DNA of 64,000 bases from Diploscapter coronatus. Its lineage: Eukaryota; Nematoda; Chromadorea; Rhabditida; Rhabditidae. The notes below the pieces were generated by a model, which was given only the letters and a program-made list of their open reading frames with translations, made no database searches and had not been told where the DNA came from. The stretch spans positions 71,447,201 to 71,511,200 of the forward strand of contig OZ038422.1 in the NCBI GenBank assembly GCA_964036155.1. The letters run 5' to 3'. How positions within the stretch are numbered: position 1 is the first letter of the stretch; each line of letters opens with the position of its first letter. Below, piece after piece: positions 37,501 through 55,019 of this stretch. The translations under genes were made by a program, and so were the position numbers.

Positions 37501-39670
37501 GTCTTGTGAAGGAGCATCTTCTTCTTCGTCGAATCTGGAAGAAGCGTTTTCTCGAAAAAAAAAACAAGCAAATTTTCAAATTTTGAAAACACAACGTGGC
37601 TGGTCAGTTTCACTGTCTAGTTCCGAAATTTCAGAAAGAATAGGAATTTTTGAGAAAGGGAAAAATGATTTTAAAAAAAGCTTACCATCCCCATCAGACA
37701 GGGCTCCATCCTCTTGGTTGGTTTTCTCTGCAGCTTCCGCTCCATTCTGCTTGTCAGCCCCATTTGCATCCTGCGACTCACTTTCCGCCTTGTCCTCCTT
37801 CTCTGTGCTCTCTTCATCCTTGCTCGTCTCTTTCTCCTTTTCCTTTTCCTGCTCTCTCTTGATCTCAATCAGGGAATCATCTTCGATCCGTTCGCTCTCC
37901 AGCGCCTTCACGTCAGCGTCCGTGCCGCCTTCCAATTTTACCACAACTGAAAGTTGGGAATACTTTGAATTTTAGTGAGACAACGTGTAATTTAATGAAA
38001 CTCGTCTTTCTGATAAAACTTTCAAAGTGTGATCCTTTCGAAAAGCAAACATTTTCTGTAGTCAAGATATTATAAGCCGATTTTCAATTTGACAAGAATA
38101 TTTTCCTTCGTCATTTCAAAAAAATCTATAATTTTCTCACCGGTGTCCATCATGCGGATAAGCTCTTTTGCATTCTTCAGGTCTACCGAAGTCACATCGA
38201 AAGTGCCGGCCTTCCTGAACTCCTCGAAAATCTCGAACCTTTTCTGAGCCGCTTCCAGTTTCTCCTGCTTGCATTTTTCCGAGTCCACAGGATGGTACTT
38301 ATTGCGGAACCTGTAAAGTTAGGAGATTTTTGAAAAAAGAAGAGAAAATCGCGGGCAAGAGTTCGCGGATGAAATTAGAAGAAAGGTTGAAGATAGAATT
38401 CAAAGACATAACCTGACAATTTCTGAGAAATATGTAATTTAAAAAAGAAAATAAACAAAAAGAAGAAAACTGCAAATAGAAAATAGAGCTGAAGACAAAT
38501 CCTGTTGTTTTCTCGAAGAAATCCGTTTCAACTTCGACTACGCCGTCGAAAGCTGTCGATGTTTGACGATTTTGAAGATTTGACGATCATTTTTGTGTAG
38601 GAATCCGAAGAATCGCTATTTTGTCGATATTTTGAAGATATCCGTTGCTTTCTGTCGATTTTGAATACGTAGAAAGAATACTGAATAAGAAATAGCAAGT
38701 GGGAACTGGGAATGGGGATGAATAAGAATGAAGCAGAGAATATTTGCGCGGCAATTTGCATAATTATTTTCCTGAAAACGCTGTCTTTCAGGTCAAAAAT
38801 TAAAAAAATAAAAAGTCATGTGGAAATTGTGAGCCTCGACTTGGAAGACAGAATTTGTATTTGTTATGTGCAATTTGAACCGACCATTCCTCAGCCTTGT
38901 GCGCCTCGAAGAACTTGGTCAGTTGGTTCTTCTTGAATTCCAGCTTGTAGTCGTTGTACTTTTTGATTGCGTCCTCGTCAGAGATGTCGTCTTCCTACAA
39001 ATAACTCCTGATGAATTGTTTTTTTATGTCCTGTATTTACAGACGGCTGTATTTGTCAACGGCTAGGAAGGACAGAAAATGTAGGCTAAGTAAATGAAAT
39101 AAAACAAAGAGTCGTTGATAAATACAGATGTCTACGTTTGTCATCTATTTATAAATACAGGTGAAAATGGTATTTTTACAGAACCTTAAAACTGCATGAC
39201 TAGACTTCCCAAAAATAATTCGCACCCGCCTTCGCTATTTTACGGTGCGGGATGAGTGCAGGTCCAAGAAACTTACCAGGTTTGGGAAGTCTGTGCATGA
39301 TTTTACAAAAAAAAAGCTGCCTTGGATTGGCAATTTGCTTTTAGAGATTGAACGAATCAAGCATGTTCAGAAGTTGAAAATCATTGTTCTACAGGATTAT
39401 TTTTCGATTATTCTCCAAACCTGCTGAGCCAAGAATCGTTTGAAGGTGAACATCTGGGCGTTGGTCTCGTCCGCGGAACGAATGATCGGCTCGAACGAGT
39501 CGGAGGCATTGCTGAAAAAGAGTATTTCAACAAGTTTATTTTTAGGAAACGATTTTTTTATTTTCAAAAATCGCCCACTCGATGCGACTTCTCTTTGCAC
39601 TGTTGCCCCCGAAATCGTCCCTTCTGGAGCCCCCTCCACTCCGCTTCACTCCGCCATTCGAATAGTCCAT
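34505..39670 (-). CDS. srrt: Serrate/ARS2 RNA effector protein homologue
   Basis: Seventeen coding exons from 39670 down to 34505 join in phase to 723 residues. ARS2/Serrate bridges the nuclear cap-binding complex to RNA processing, export, decay and small-RNA pathways. Visible landmarks are [20 protein letters not shown] and [10 protein letters not shown] (N-terminal domain); an acidic low-complexity Glu/Lys/Asp stretch; [16 protein letters not shown] with [15 protein letters not shown] (RRM-like fold); [43 protein letters not shown] [20 protein letters not shown]; the single zinc finger [20 protein letters not shown]; an RGG-like tail; and the terminal [16 protein letters not shown]. Two introns have GC donors (at 36427 and 36191). 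The start at 39670 was chosen because it opens the N-terminal exon after a TTTTCAG acceptor. The Arg-rich N-terminal extension of vertebrate ARS2 is much shorter here, and an upstream coding exon cannot be excluded. Confidence 0.93.
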
Positions 39671-41110
39671 CGTTGATGAACTGGACGATCCAAAAGGCAA
39701 ACTGAAAATGAAACAAAAAAATAGAAAAAGAGGGGATAACAACATGTCGTGCAGAGCAATGGCATTTTGCAGGGGTGGATGATTGCAGTCATTTGTGAAA
39801 AACTAACATTTTCCGAATGTCAGGATGCTCGGTAAATTCTAGAGTCAAGGATTTTGGAAAGTGAGAAAGAAAGTTAAAATGGCAGCAAGAAGAGCGGAAC
39901 AATTTGCACTTATAAAGTAGGCAAGTTTCAGTGATTTAAAAAAAAAAATCGTTCCTCTTTAATAAGTGCTGATGTGTTACGTGACTTTCGGGAGCGGAAC
40001 TTCGAAAAAAAAATCAGAAAAATTGCGAGAAAAGAGTAAATTTATGAAGGATAAAAAATCAATTTTTGAAGTCGCTATGACACTGGGAAAATTGGAAATA
40101 GATGTGACGCGTTTGAAAATGAAGCAATTGTAAATGGAGCACGGTTGAAGCAAGGCTGCGTCAATGCGTGCTTCGATAACATCTTCATTTTTTCGTTGTC
40201 GACGTCAAATATTTTAGAAGATGATAAGACGAACAAAACGAATCATTTGACAACGATAGCAGATGACGATGTTTGTCATCGATTCATAAGAACTGGAAAA
40301 GTGAAAATATTCGTCAAGCTTTCAAACTTTGCTTTAAAAGAACATAATAGTTCAACCCTGAACGATTTATTGATTGGGCAACGACGTCATGATAAATGAT
40401 AAACGTAAAAAAACAACTCTAATTTAAAGTCGTGTTTCTATTGGCTTGGATTGGCTTGGTTTGAAAATTAAAGGTTAGGTTTGAGGGATTGAGGCGTAGT
40501 GATTCTGAGTAATCATGGACAGACAAATTAAGGCAAAGAATTTGGAGGGAAACCGGAGTTATACCGATGTGAAAAAGATAATTTTGATGATTTATCCGAA
40601 AAACATAAAATAATTCAGAAAAAACCTAAAAATAGATGAAATAGAGTAGCACTAATTATATAGTACAGCGGAACTACGAAAAATAACAAGGTTTCTGGGT
40701 CAGAATTGAAAATTTTCATACTGTTGGTTGAAAATGAGAATGAAATTCAAGAAGACTTGATTAGAACTTCCTTTGTACCAGGAAAAAGAATACTGTCTTT
40801 CTCACAAATGCTTAAAAGGGGTTCAAATGCAAATTTCCATGAATCTCGTTCTCATTAACGAACGACAATATGCTAGTTCTACCAATTCAACTCAAGAATG
40901 TATTTAGGCTAACAAGAAAAATAACGGGAAGATTCTAGCTGAATTTTAAAGGGGAAAGTTACTTGTACCGAGTCGCGGAATTCGAAATAAATGATCAGAT
41001 TTTGTGATTTTTTTCTCGAAAAATATACTGGTAAAAATAATCAAAAAATCTGATCAGACATGAATGAGTCTATGGAAAAGCCGTGTGGAGCTGATGGTCT
41101 TTCCCCTGGT
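39671..41110. other. Intergenic between SRRT and adenylosuccinate synthetase
   Basis: About 1.4 kb of AT-rich DNA upstream of SRRT and downstream of the next gene. No domain-bearing frame; the plus-strand frame at 40145-40399 is uncharacterised and not called. Confidence 0.45.
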
Positions 41111-44100
41111 TCATTTGTGCCTAACGATGAGCGATTCCCGATCCGCGCCCACTCCGATCCATTTGATTGGAACCTGCAAAAATCTTGTTTCAGAAAGAAT
41201 GAGATGAGTAATTTTTCATTTTTCTTTTCCAGGAATAAACAAAAAAGTTGTTCTCATATTAGGTATGAAGAGAATGTGATCACGAAATTTCAAGGAGTAT
41301 CACTTTTGGAAATAGTTTTATAAAGCCCGATTTCGAACTATTCGGACATTTTCCAAAATGTTCTTTTCAAAGCAATAAAAGAAAAAGAGAATGTATGTCG
41401 CGACCTCGATGAAATCCTGTATGAACTGAACGTATTTCCTGCACTTCTCGGGCAGTTTGTCGTATTCCCGAATGCCGCTCGTTTCCGACATCCAGCCAGG
41501 GAACTCCTAAAAGTCACTTCGCTCCTTCTTTTATTCGAACATTCCCCGACCTTGTATTCGACCTCGATTCTTTCCCACGCAGCAGCCTGAGCGGGAGGAG
41601 CAGACAGCTCTTCGCCATCCAATTTGTAGCCCACTGCGATTTTTATCCGCTGAAAATTCGACATTTCAAATTTCAGATCCTCCAAAAAACTCGTATTACA
41701 AATAGCGAAAGATTGAGAAAATGGGAAATGAAACTAGTTTTGAGACCAAAAACGCTCTGAAATGGCCTGTTGTAAAGGACGCCCGGACGCCCCTTGTAAA
41801 GGACGCTCACTTTTCAAAGTTGAGCGCTCTATAAAAAGTGGGCGTCCTTTACGACAGGCCCTCTGAAATAGCTAATCGAAATTCAAATTCTGAACATATC
41901 TTTTCTAAAATTCGAAAACAAATGATAAAAATGCTACCCCACCTCGAAAGAGTCGAGAATGTCCAATTTAGTGAGTGCAATGGCAGTGTACCCATTGATC
42001 TGAGCGGACCGTTTGAGGAGGAACAGATCGAGCCATCCACAGCGTCTCTTCCTACCCGTCGTCACTCCCACTTCCTGTCCGATCTGCTGCAGTCGCTCCC
42101 CTTCCTCGTTCAACAACTCCGTCGGGAATGGACCCGTACCAACGCGAGTCTGGAAACATTATTTTATCGGGATTTTGGGTGAAGTGGAAACAATCGGCAA
42201 TAAAGCAATTTTCAACGTTTACAAAGAAAAATCGATTATATGGAAATCGTTAATGAAAATTCGAAATTTTAACCTGATATGCCTTAACGACTCCGATGAT
42301 GTAGTGGATAGCGGTTGGTGGGATGCCCAGGCCTGTGCAAGCGCCTCCAACCGTAGCGTTAGATGACGTCACATAGGGATATGTTCCTTAAATCATAAGG
42401 ATTTTCTTTTCCTACAAAGATATAATTTCTTGAAAGGATCAACCAGCTTGAATAAAAGTTGCAAGAATAAGCAGAAGGAGAGTCAATTTTGCTGTCTCCT
42501 GTATTCGTTGCCGTTCCTTACTCATTTTCGAACTCGTAAATCCGGTGACAAATAAATAGGGAAAACAGAATTTTTCAACAAGTCCAAAAAATGTTTACCA
42601 AAATCGATATCGAGCAGGGCTCCATTAGCCCCCTCTACGAGAATGGCCTTGCCCTCCTTGCGCATTTTGTGAATGAATCCGACCGTATCCCCGACCAGAT
42701 CCAACTCCTTCAGTTTCTCGCGATGCACTTTGAATTTAGCCAGCTCTGCCTCCAAGTCCACGTCGATCGACGGGAATTGCTTCTTGTAGTGTTCCACAAG
42801 GCGGCGGTATCTGAACAGTTTTCTTTATTTCATTCCTCACTTCTAAAATTACAATTTGAATTTACTGCAATTTTGTCAAGTAAAAAAAACGATGCATATG
42901 GTTAAAATCGACTAAAACATGAAAATCGTCTCCATAAAATTCTCACTTTTCAATGGTTTTTTTTAATTTACTATAAATCTAACAATTCGAAAATATTCAC
43001 CTCTCTGAGAATTCTTCGAAGCAGCCCATCAAATCAGCCACCCGGATTCCGTTCCGGAAGCACTTCGAGGAGTAAGTTGGGCCGATGCCTCGGTTCGTCG
43101 TGCCGATCTTGCTAAAACTTTCAAAAATGTTCATTGTTTAGAAGAAAAAATGGTCGACTTCTTAGCGGCGAGAGTGTCCTCCTGCCGACCATCGACTTGA
43201 GCGTGGACGCTGAACACGAGGTGCGCTTCGGACGAGATTTTGATTCTGGAAAGAGTAAACATTGAAGATTTTGAAAAGATAGGAAAATGACATGAGCAGA
43301 TTAAATTTTCATCGTTTCAAAGATATGAGTTGTCAAAAAATCAGCAAAAGTAAAAAAATAGATAATCTTTTCTAGGAAAAATCAAAACATCTACCTCTTC
43401 TCCCATCCCGGATCATTAGTGACTCCGTTGTGATCGAGCTCCGAGAAGAACGCGTCCAAGTTCACTACTACTCCATTTCCGATCACATTGTAGCACTGAA
43501 AATTGAAAATATGAAAATTCAAGAAAGACTTTGAATTTTACCGTCGGAGAGATGATTCCACTGGGGAGAATGTGGAAGTCGTACTTGCGTCCGTTGGCAA
43601 CGACAGTATGACCCGCGTTGTTGCCTCCTTGACACCGGGCTGTCACTGCTACCTGAAAATTGCATTTTTGTAAAAAAAAAATTAATAAATTTGATAAATC
43701 GTGCAAATTTCAACAATATCATTGCGATAAAGCTGCATTATATATTTTCAGAAAAGATTGCTACTTTAGTGTCTCATTTTCTATGATTTTGCGAAGTTAT
43801 AGTCAATTTTACGCGATTTTCAGAAAGATCTACATCTTTGCTCTTTTTAATTCCCCTAAACTCACAAGCAGGAAATACGAATGAATTCATGACGCAATTA
43901 GTCTGCGAGCAGGTCAGATGAATTATTGACGTGTGGGACTCGAGTCATAACGAATGAGCATATTTAGCGACATTCCAAGAGTGCAAATATGATTTCGCAA
44001 TTTTTGCATCACTTATATAATCTCCACCAAAATCATAGATCATCTTGTTCTTCAAGAAGACCATCCTCTATCTATTGTACATATATCGCATGAATGGTAT

Positions 44101-44354
44101 GGAAAGAAAATCTCGAAAAATAGATGCAGAATCGTTTTTTTATTGCTACTGCACATGCTGATTGATTTCAGGATTAGAATATGATGTGCATAGAGAATTA
44201 TTATATACATGTGTTAAATTCGAAATATTTCCTTTTAGCAATTCGAACTCACGTTGTACTTCTCGATGAGATAGTCGATGATCTTTCCCTTGCCCTCGTC
44301 GCCCCACTGCGCCCCGAGCAACACCGTCACTGCGCCATTCTTCGTTTCGCTCAT
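41111..44354 (-). CDS. adss: Adenylosuccinate synthetase (EC 6.3.4.4)
   Basis: The enzyme makes adenylosuccinate from IMP, aspartate and GTP, the first committed step to AMP, in the cytosol. Eleven exons (44354-44253, 43652-43542, 43495-43395, 43245-43159, 43111-43001, 42810-42599, 42386-42274, 42149-41943, 41649-41551, 41506-41405, 41173-41111) join to 435 residues, the normal length. The P-loop-like [11 protein letters not shown] is at 14-24 with catalytic Asp19, and GGNNAGHT at 43-50 holds the conserved histidine. [30 protein letters not shown] and [11 protein letters not shown] follow, then [13 protein letters not shown], and [15 protein letters not shown] near the end. ATG directly follows a TTTTCAG acceptor. 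Several donors deviate from GTAAG (GTCGAC, GTGGGG, GTCGGG, GTCGCG). A 97-bp mobile-element-like repeat lies in intron 8. Confidence 0.96.
41764..41860. mobile_element. 97-bp miniature inverted-repeat element with 9-bp target duplication
   Basis: The ends GGCCTGTTGTAAAGGACGCC and GGCGTCCTTTACGACAGGCC are near-perfect inverted repeats about 21 bp long. The element is bounded on both sides by the same nine bases, CTCTGAAAT (41755-41763 and 41861-41869). A second partial copy of the GTAAAGGACGC motif lies inside. The 9-bp duplication is typical of Mutator-type elements. It sits within intron 8 of adenylosuccinate synthetase and is far too small to code for a transposase. Confidence 0.8.
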
Positions 44355-44410
44355 CTGAAAACAAAAAATACATTCAAAAATTATATTCTTTAGGAATAGA
44401 TAATTAGTAA

Positions 44411-44575
44411 GGGCCCGTTCATACTTAGTTGCAATGCAACTTGCAACTCGCTTGAAATAGCATGGAAAATGAAGAGAGCGCGATTGCATTATTTCTTGTG
44501 CTCTCTTGATTTCCCATACTATTTCAAGCGAGTTGCAAATTGCAAGTTGCATTGCAACTAAGTATGAACGGGCCC
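44411..44575. mobile_element. 165-bp MITE-like inverted repeat with TAA flanks
   Basis: The terminal arms begin GGGCCCGTTCATACTTAG and end with its exact reverse complement. Complementarity continues for about 55 bp, with a short internal duplication (TTGCAA) in the right arm. TAA occurs on both sides (44408-44410, 44576-44578), the three-base target type of PIF/Harbinger elements. It lies about 55 bp upstream of the adenylosuccinate synthetase start codon, so it falls in or beside that promoter. Confidence 0.78.
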
Positions 44576-44578
44576 TAA

Positions 44579-47500
44579 AAAAACAAAAAACACTCCAATC
44601 ACTGCAGGATTATTATGGAAACATTAAAGGGATTCAGAAATAAATATTTGAAATCGACCTATCAGAAAGCTCAGATGGGTTCGAGAAGCGAGAAACAAAA
44701 CTATTCGTAGTTTTCAAGGAGTCACAAAAAAGTCGATAATTATGAAGCCCTTGAAAAATCATTTTTAATAGATTCAGGTACTGAATGGATAATTGGCCAC
44801 AAATTCTAGAAATCCCAAATGAATAGAATCATGACGAGTGAGAATAATTGCTGATTAGAAACGACCAAACCTTTTCCAGCTCTAACTTTTGCCTTATATA
44901 GCACGAAGTTAAGCTCTAATTAGATAAAATATGATATTCGAGATAATACGTCGTTATCTCTCGTCGCATGATAGAGAATGGCTCATAGAAAACAGGCTGA
45001 TATGTCAACACCCTCACTCTCTGATGTGGTTTGATAATAAAACCTTATCTTTGACCAGTGACTCTATTCAAAAGGTTATTCAAAATGGGGAAAAGTGTAA
45101 TGTTTATGAGCGGGAAAATATGTAAAAGCAGAACCATTTCAAACAAAGCCTAGCTCAACGATGAAAGATAGAAGTCGAACAACGTCTGGAATGGCTCCAA
45201 AATGATTAGCCTTGAAAAACAATGTCTCAAATCAAAAGGAGATTAGATTAGATAAGGAAAGGCCATTTTATGAAATAAATGAGAGAAGAGTAGAGACCAG
45301 TGACTGTTCATAAAATGACAGTGACAAAGTGGCAAAGGTGACAAAATGACGAATTGATGAAAGGAGTGAAAGAGATGAGGGGAAAAACGACCAAATGGGA
45401 GAATCAAATGTCGAAAGAAGCGCTTTTTCGAGCCAATTCCACGCGCCAAACCATTCTGAGACGGTGCAATTTGTGATCTTTGAAAAATTCGCACTGCCGA
45501 CCTTTGAAGAGTTCTCTCAGAAGGTGCTAGAACGAGAAAAACAAAATATTTTCTTAAAATTTCATCTCCCAAACTGAACACTTTATGTGAGCGTAGTTTT
45601 TAATCTGTTTAATTCTAGAAATAGGAGAATTTTAGTTTATAGAGGTTCCAGAATAAATTAGGCCAGATGAAATTATATTGTTTGATGGAAACATTCTCAG
45701 CGCAATATAATCTGATGCAATTTCGATCTTGAAAACATCGTCGACTCTTGCGTTCATTTTCATAGAAAATGCTCGAATCAGAAATAATTCATAGCTGTTT
45801 TCAAAGAATGAAGGATTATGTGTAGATTTCTCGTAGCAACAATACCCAAAGGAAAAAGTACTTTTACGCAAAACATTTAATTATCGCCTTATCCTATAGG
45901 AAACAATATATGTTTTGAATGTATCTTCAGCCCAAATCTATTTTTAGGAATTTTGAATACGAGTTTAGCATTTTCGAAAAGTAGAATCCTACAAATCCTT
46001 CTATTCATCAAGTCTTGTTTTCAAAGAAAAACATTGTCTCCGACATTTCTTTGAGTGATAACAAATTTAGGCGATGACATAAAACATTTACGAGGTGATA
46101 ATTATAGCCGGAAGGTATAAAAAGAAATAGAGGAGAGACATAAAAGCCGAGAAATTGCCTGATATGGGAATCTGAAAGTGTGAAGATAGGGAGAAAGGGA
46201 AGAAATACGAGTGAGAAGTGTGATAATGCGTGAACGCGAAAATGAATAAACCTTGAAACTTTGAGAAATTTATAATTTTGTGAAAAAGAATAGTCGAAAA
46301 TAACCTTGCGTAATTCAAAAGGTCATTCATTAAAAATATTAGATTGAAAAATAGAATTTTAGCGTTCTAGGTTATTATAGAAGCAAAATTTACTGAAGAA
46401 GTCATTGATATAAAAGTGCATTTTTCAATTCAGAGGATTTCAGAAAAGTGGATATAAATAAAAAACGTTTGTATCTTGAACTTATGAAAAATTAGAAGGA
46501 AAAGGCGTTTAGAATCAGACTTGCTTGCCAATTTTTCAAGGCCAACTAATACAGAAGAAGAAAATCAGAGATCTGAGCAGTTTTTCCAAGATTTTGAATG
46601 AAAAATACGTTCAAAAAATAAAGAAAGTGAAATTCGTCGATTTGGCGAAGAAATTCGAGTTGGCCGTCAACGAAATTCGCTCTTCGCGTTCAAATTGAAA
46701 TTTGAAAAATGGAAAGAAGCTGAAAGGGGAAATAGAATGGAAATGAGGAGGGGGTGAAAGAAACAGGACTTGTTGATAGAGAAGGGAAAGGGACTTGCAG
46801 CTGCGCAACTAGAGTATAAGAAGAAGTGAGTTTGCGTGAATCGTGATTTTACCTGAATTACTATTCTTTGTAGAGTATTTTAAGAGATTATGATTCAACG
46901 GTAATTGATAGATTTATTTTTGGAATAATGCAAATTTTAGTATGGCAAGAAAATTTCCACAAACAACTTGAATAAATCAAACATCGTTTTTGCATCATTT
47001 TTCTGGGTGAAGCATTAAACAAAATTGTCTGTGTAATGCTACGTGTCATTGACAGCTCATTCGAATAAACAAGTTTATAAATTTTTGCAAAGAATCTAGA
47101 AAACTCTTCCACTCAATAATTTAAAATAACTATCAGAAAACCAGCTCTGATAACTCGCAAACTAAATTTTATCTGATTTCGTAAAAGCTGTAGAGGAGAG
47201 TGACGAGTTTATCATAAACATCGCGAGATTGGGAGAGTTCAAAAAAGCAAAGAGCTGTGTCTGGCACTTTAAAAATGAAGGAAATTTCAATTTCAGTCAG
47301 ATTTGATGCGATTAACTCATTTTCATTTCCCTTTCTCTCATTTCCCTTTCGAAATCTGCCAACCCAAAAATCAACACCATTTTTTTACATTTTTGTTTGG
47401 ATTTCTGTCATCAAACCACGCAAAATCTGTTACGATCTGTAAGAAAAAACGCGAGATTTGTGAGGTAAACAACAGGGTTTTTTTCAGAACAAAATACGAC

Positions 47501-48931
47501 ATTTATAAGAATGATCTTGCAATTCTTTGAAAAAATAGACTTCTTTTTTTTCAATTTAGGGAGGAGATTTGAAAAAAAAATCAACAAATTTACAGAAGTG
47601 GTATTTATCCATTTTCAATCTAATAAACTTTGAACGATGAAAATCAATTTTTAAAATCATTCTTACAAATATCGTATCAAAAATCAAGCAATAATCTTAC
47701 TCGTCGAATTTTCGACATGATCAACTCCAGAATATCAGTCTTTTCAGACATTGCCTATATAGTTTTAAAATCTTAAAAATGGAAAAAAATAAATGACTAA
47801 CCGATTCTTGTTTTGTCCAAGTAACTTGATTCAAAATCTAACGAAAAAAGGCGTTTAACAGCGACCGCTGGCGAATTTACCCTGAAAATAGAACAATTAG
47901 AAAATCATCCGGCAGAGTTTCCCCTGCAAAGAATCGAAATATTCGTCGTGAATGATCGAAACATTTTATCCCGCATGAGAATGAATTATTTTTTCTAAAA
48001 ACTTTATTCGGCGCTTTATTAAAAAACAAGAATTTAAACGACAATTTTGCGAGAAATCCTAATGAATTACTGGTAAAGATAGATGAAAAGAAGTGATGAA
48101 AACAAAATTCAAAATTCAAAAAATCAAGAGAAAGCACTAACTCTTTTGCTGAATTTTCGATGAAAAATCGAAAAATCAATTTTCGACTCCAAATGAAAAT
48201 GAATGGGTGAATGATGTGTGATTGATGAGAACAGAAAAAGGGAAAATAAAAACGAAGAACAATTCAAAGAAGTCAAAGGTGAAAAATCAAACTCAACACG
48301 AAGAAAAACAACAACAATCATCTAAATTTTGCAGAATTTTAATTAGTGTACTTTTTTCTTTCGAAATAAAATGTCTAGTTCAAATTCTGCATCATTTTCA
48401 AATTCAACAGCAACTTTTCAGCTAAATCTTCCTACTGGATTATCTGATACAAGTCCTACTAAACTCAATAAAAATCTAACCTGTCTTCCTAAGTTTGCAA
48501 TAAAAATTCAAAGTGGGGAGGTTCGAGTAAATGAGTGAAGAAATATAGGGCTTGACAAGAACAAGAAATCAACAAAAATGAAAAGAAAAGAAATGGATAA
48601 GGGAAAAAGACTAACAAATTTGTGAGATTTTTCAAATGGAAGTGGTGGCATTTGAAGAAAATGGATTAATTTGGAATTTTTTTCAAAAGATAAAAACTCT
48701 TCATATGAAAAATAAATTTTTCCTTCAAAAATATAAGAATACCTTTTCTTATAAAAGTAAAAAAGAAAGTTCTTTCAACAATAAAGGAAACTTCCACAAA
48801 TTGTATAAAATTGAGAAAATTCAATATATTTGAAGAGAAAAATGTTTAAATCCAAAATTAATCCAATTTTACCAAAATTCCCCAGTCATACTCGTGTGCT
48901 CAACTCAGCTCCTTCTTTGCTCTTTCCTGCC
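44579..48931. other. 4.4-kb gene-free interval
   Basis: Between adenylosuccinate synthetase and mitochondrial HSP70. Sequence is AT-rich with purine-rich tracts. Frames of 60-112 codons occur on both strands (for example minus 45243-45581 and 47877-48179), but all are low-complexity Phe/Ser/Lys-rich readings of A/T runs. No tRNA, rRNA or repeat array was recognised. Confidence 0.5.
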
Positions 48932-53443
<4,512 letters not shown>

Positions 53444-55019
53444 CGCAAAAACGCTGAAAATTAGCATAAATCAAAAAGAAGGTTAAAAAATAAAGTCGAC
53501 CACAAACAAACAGCGCAAAAATTGAAATGAATGATGCAAACGCAATCTCTAGAAAGTGCAAACCAAAGGCGAGAGCGCATGGAAAAGTGGGCGGGGCTTA
53601 TCCGTTAAATAAAGCGCCTCCTTTCCACTTTTCTTTTCACTGCATTATGCTGTTCACTTCGTTACCTGTGCTCTCTTGGCGAAATAATGAAGGAGTGATT
53701 GCATCATCCCTACTAGATAGAGCGCGTTTGCAATGTATCGTTCAAAGCTTACTGTCATTTTCGACATAAACGGCATAATGCAGTATGTTCGGAATCTTTT
53801 CGAAAAAAGGAAAACTCCATGACATTTTATAACTTTGTAAATTATTTCGAGACTGTTCTAGAAACGCTGTATTTATCGTACATACCCAAACAATTACGAC
53901 TTCAACTATATAATTTTCAGGCTTGTAAAAACCAGGCTAAAAGAAAAAATAAATTTCATGATCTCAGATTTTTATAAGCCTGTAAATCCATAGTATTTTT
54001 CTTAAAATTCTGTAAATCCTGAACGAAAACCACATAATTTTGTAAGGAATAATTAAATTGTCGGCTGAGAGAAAATTGCTCTCTCAAATTGGTGAAATAC
54101 TTTTGGAGAATGCAGCTAAAAAGAAAGAAATTTGAAGCGATACATTCATCAAACTTTCTAGAACGAAACACGATAATTTATTAGTTTTAGAAAAGGTGAT
54201 TTTTTACAAGATTTCTAAAATGGACATAAAAATCACCTTTTCTCAAAAAATATAATTGGTGTCTAGAATATAGTCAAATGAAATGTGCTCATTAAACAAA
54301 ATCGAGGAATCTTCAGCTTTGCACTTACAGCAATTCGAAAATTTTCAAGTTACCAAAAATTTGCGTTTTTCGCTAAAATTTGGATAAAAATAAATCCAAT
54401 TTTGAGGAGTAGAATTATCTTAAGCGTTTCTCTTTATCTATTTTTCAAATGTATTGACATTTTCCCGAATTCTGAAAATTTAGAGCTGAAGATGCCTCGA
54501 AAACCAGCAGCAGGAGGAGTCTAAACGTCGAATGTAGCGGAAGAACAAGAAATGAGGAGAAACGGGAAAAGCAACCGATCAAAGCGATCGAAAACTCGAT
54601 CAAAGAGACGATTTGGAAAAGTATCTACACTTAGTCGCCATATAAACTAGCATAGATTAGGATAGAGTAGAGTCTGATGTTTTTCCCATGCTGTCCTGCA
54701 TGGCGGCTATGTGATTACTTTTCAAATTGCCATCAAACGTTAAAATGTCAATAAAATTCTAGGAAGTCAAATATGAATTTCTAAAGAAATGCACAACTTT
54801 CTTATAAATCATGATACTTCATGAAAATTCCATAATTGCGACGAAGTTGCAGATCTTTTGTGCATTTTTTAATATAAATTATCAAGAATTTGTGGAGTTA
54901 ATTTAGGAAAAGACGTGGAAAATATCAGATTTGAGATAGTTTTCCACTTCTTTTCCCTAAAAAATCCACAGATCCTGTAGATAAGGTTCGAAAAGGGAAA
55001 ATAAAGATAAAAATGAAAC
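53444..55019. other. Intergenic between mitochondrial HSP70 and the phosphotransferase gene
   Basis: About 1.6 kb with no recognised gene. A short imperfect hairpin (AGAAAAGGTGATTTTT near 54189 pairing with AAAAATCACCTTTTCT near 54242) is present. The region just 5' of HSP70 (53560-53700) is comparatively GC-rich and likely promoter. Confidence 0.45.

Noticed and set aside
37583..37975. 130-codon Ser-rich open frame on the plus strand
   Set aside because: Antisense to the acidic low-complexity stretch of SRRT.
45243..45581. 112-codon minus frame in the gene-free interval
   Set aside because: Phe/Ser/His-rich reading of a low-complexity purine tract, with no family resemblance.
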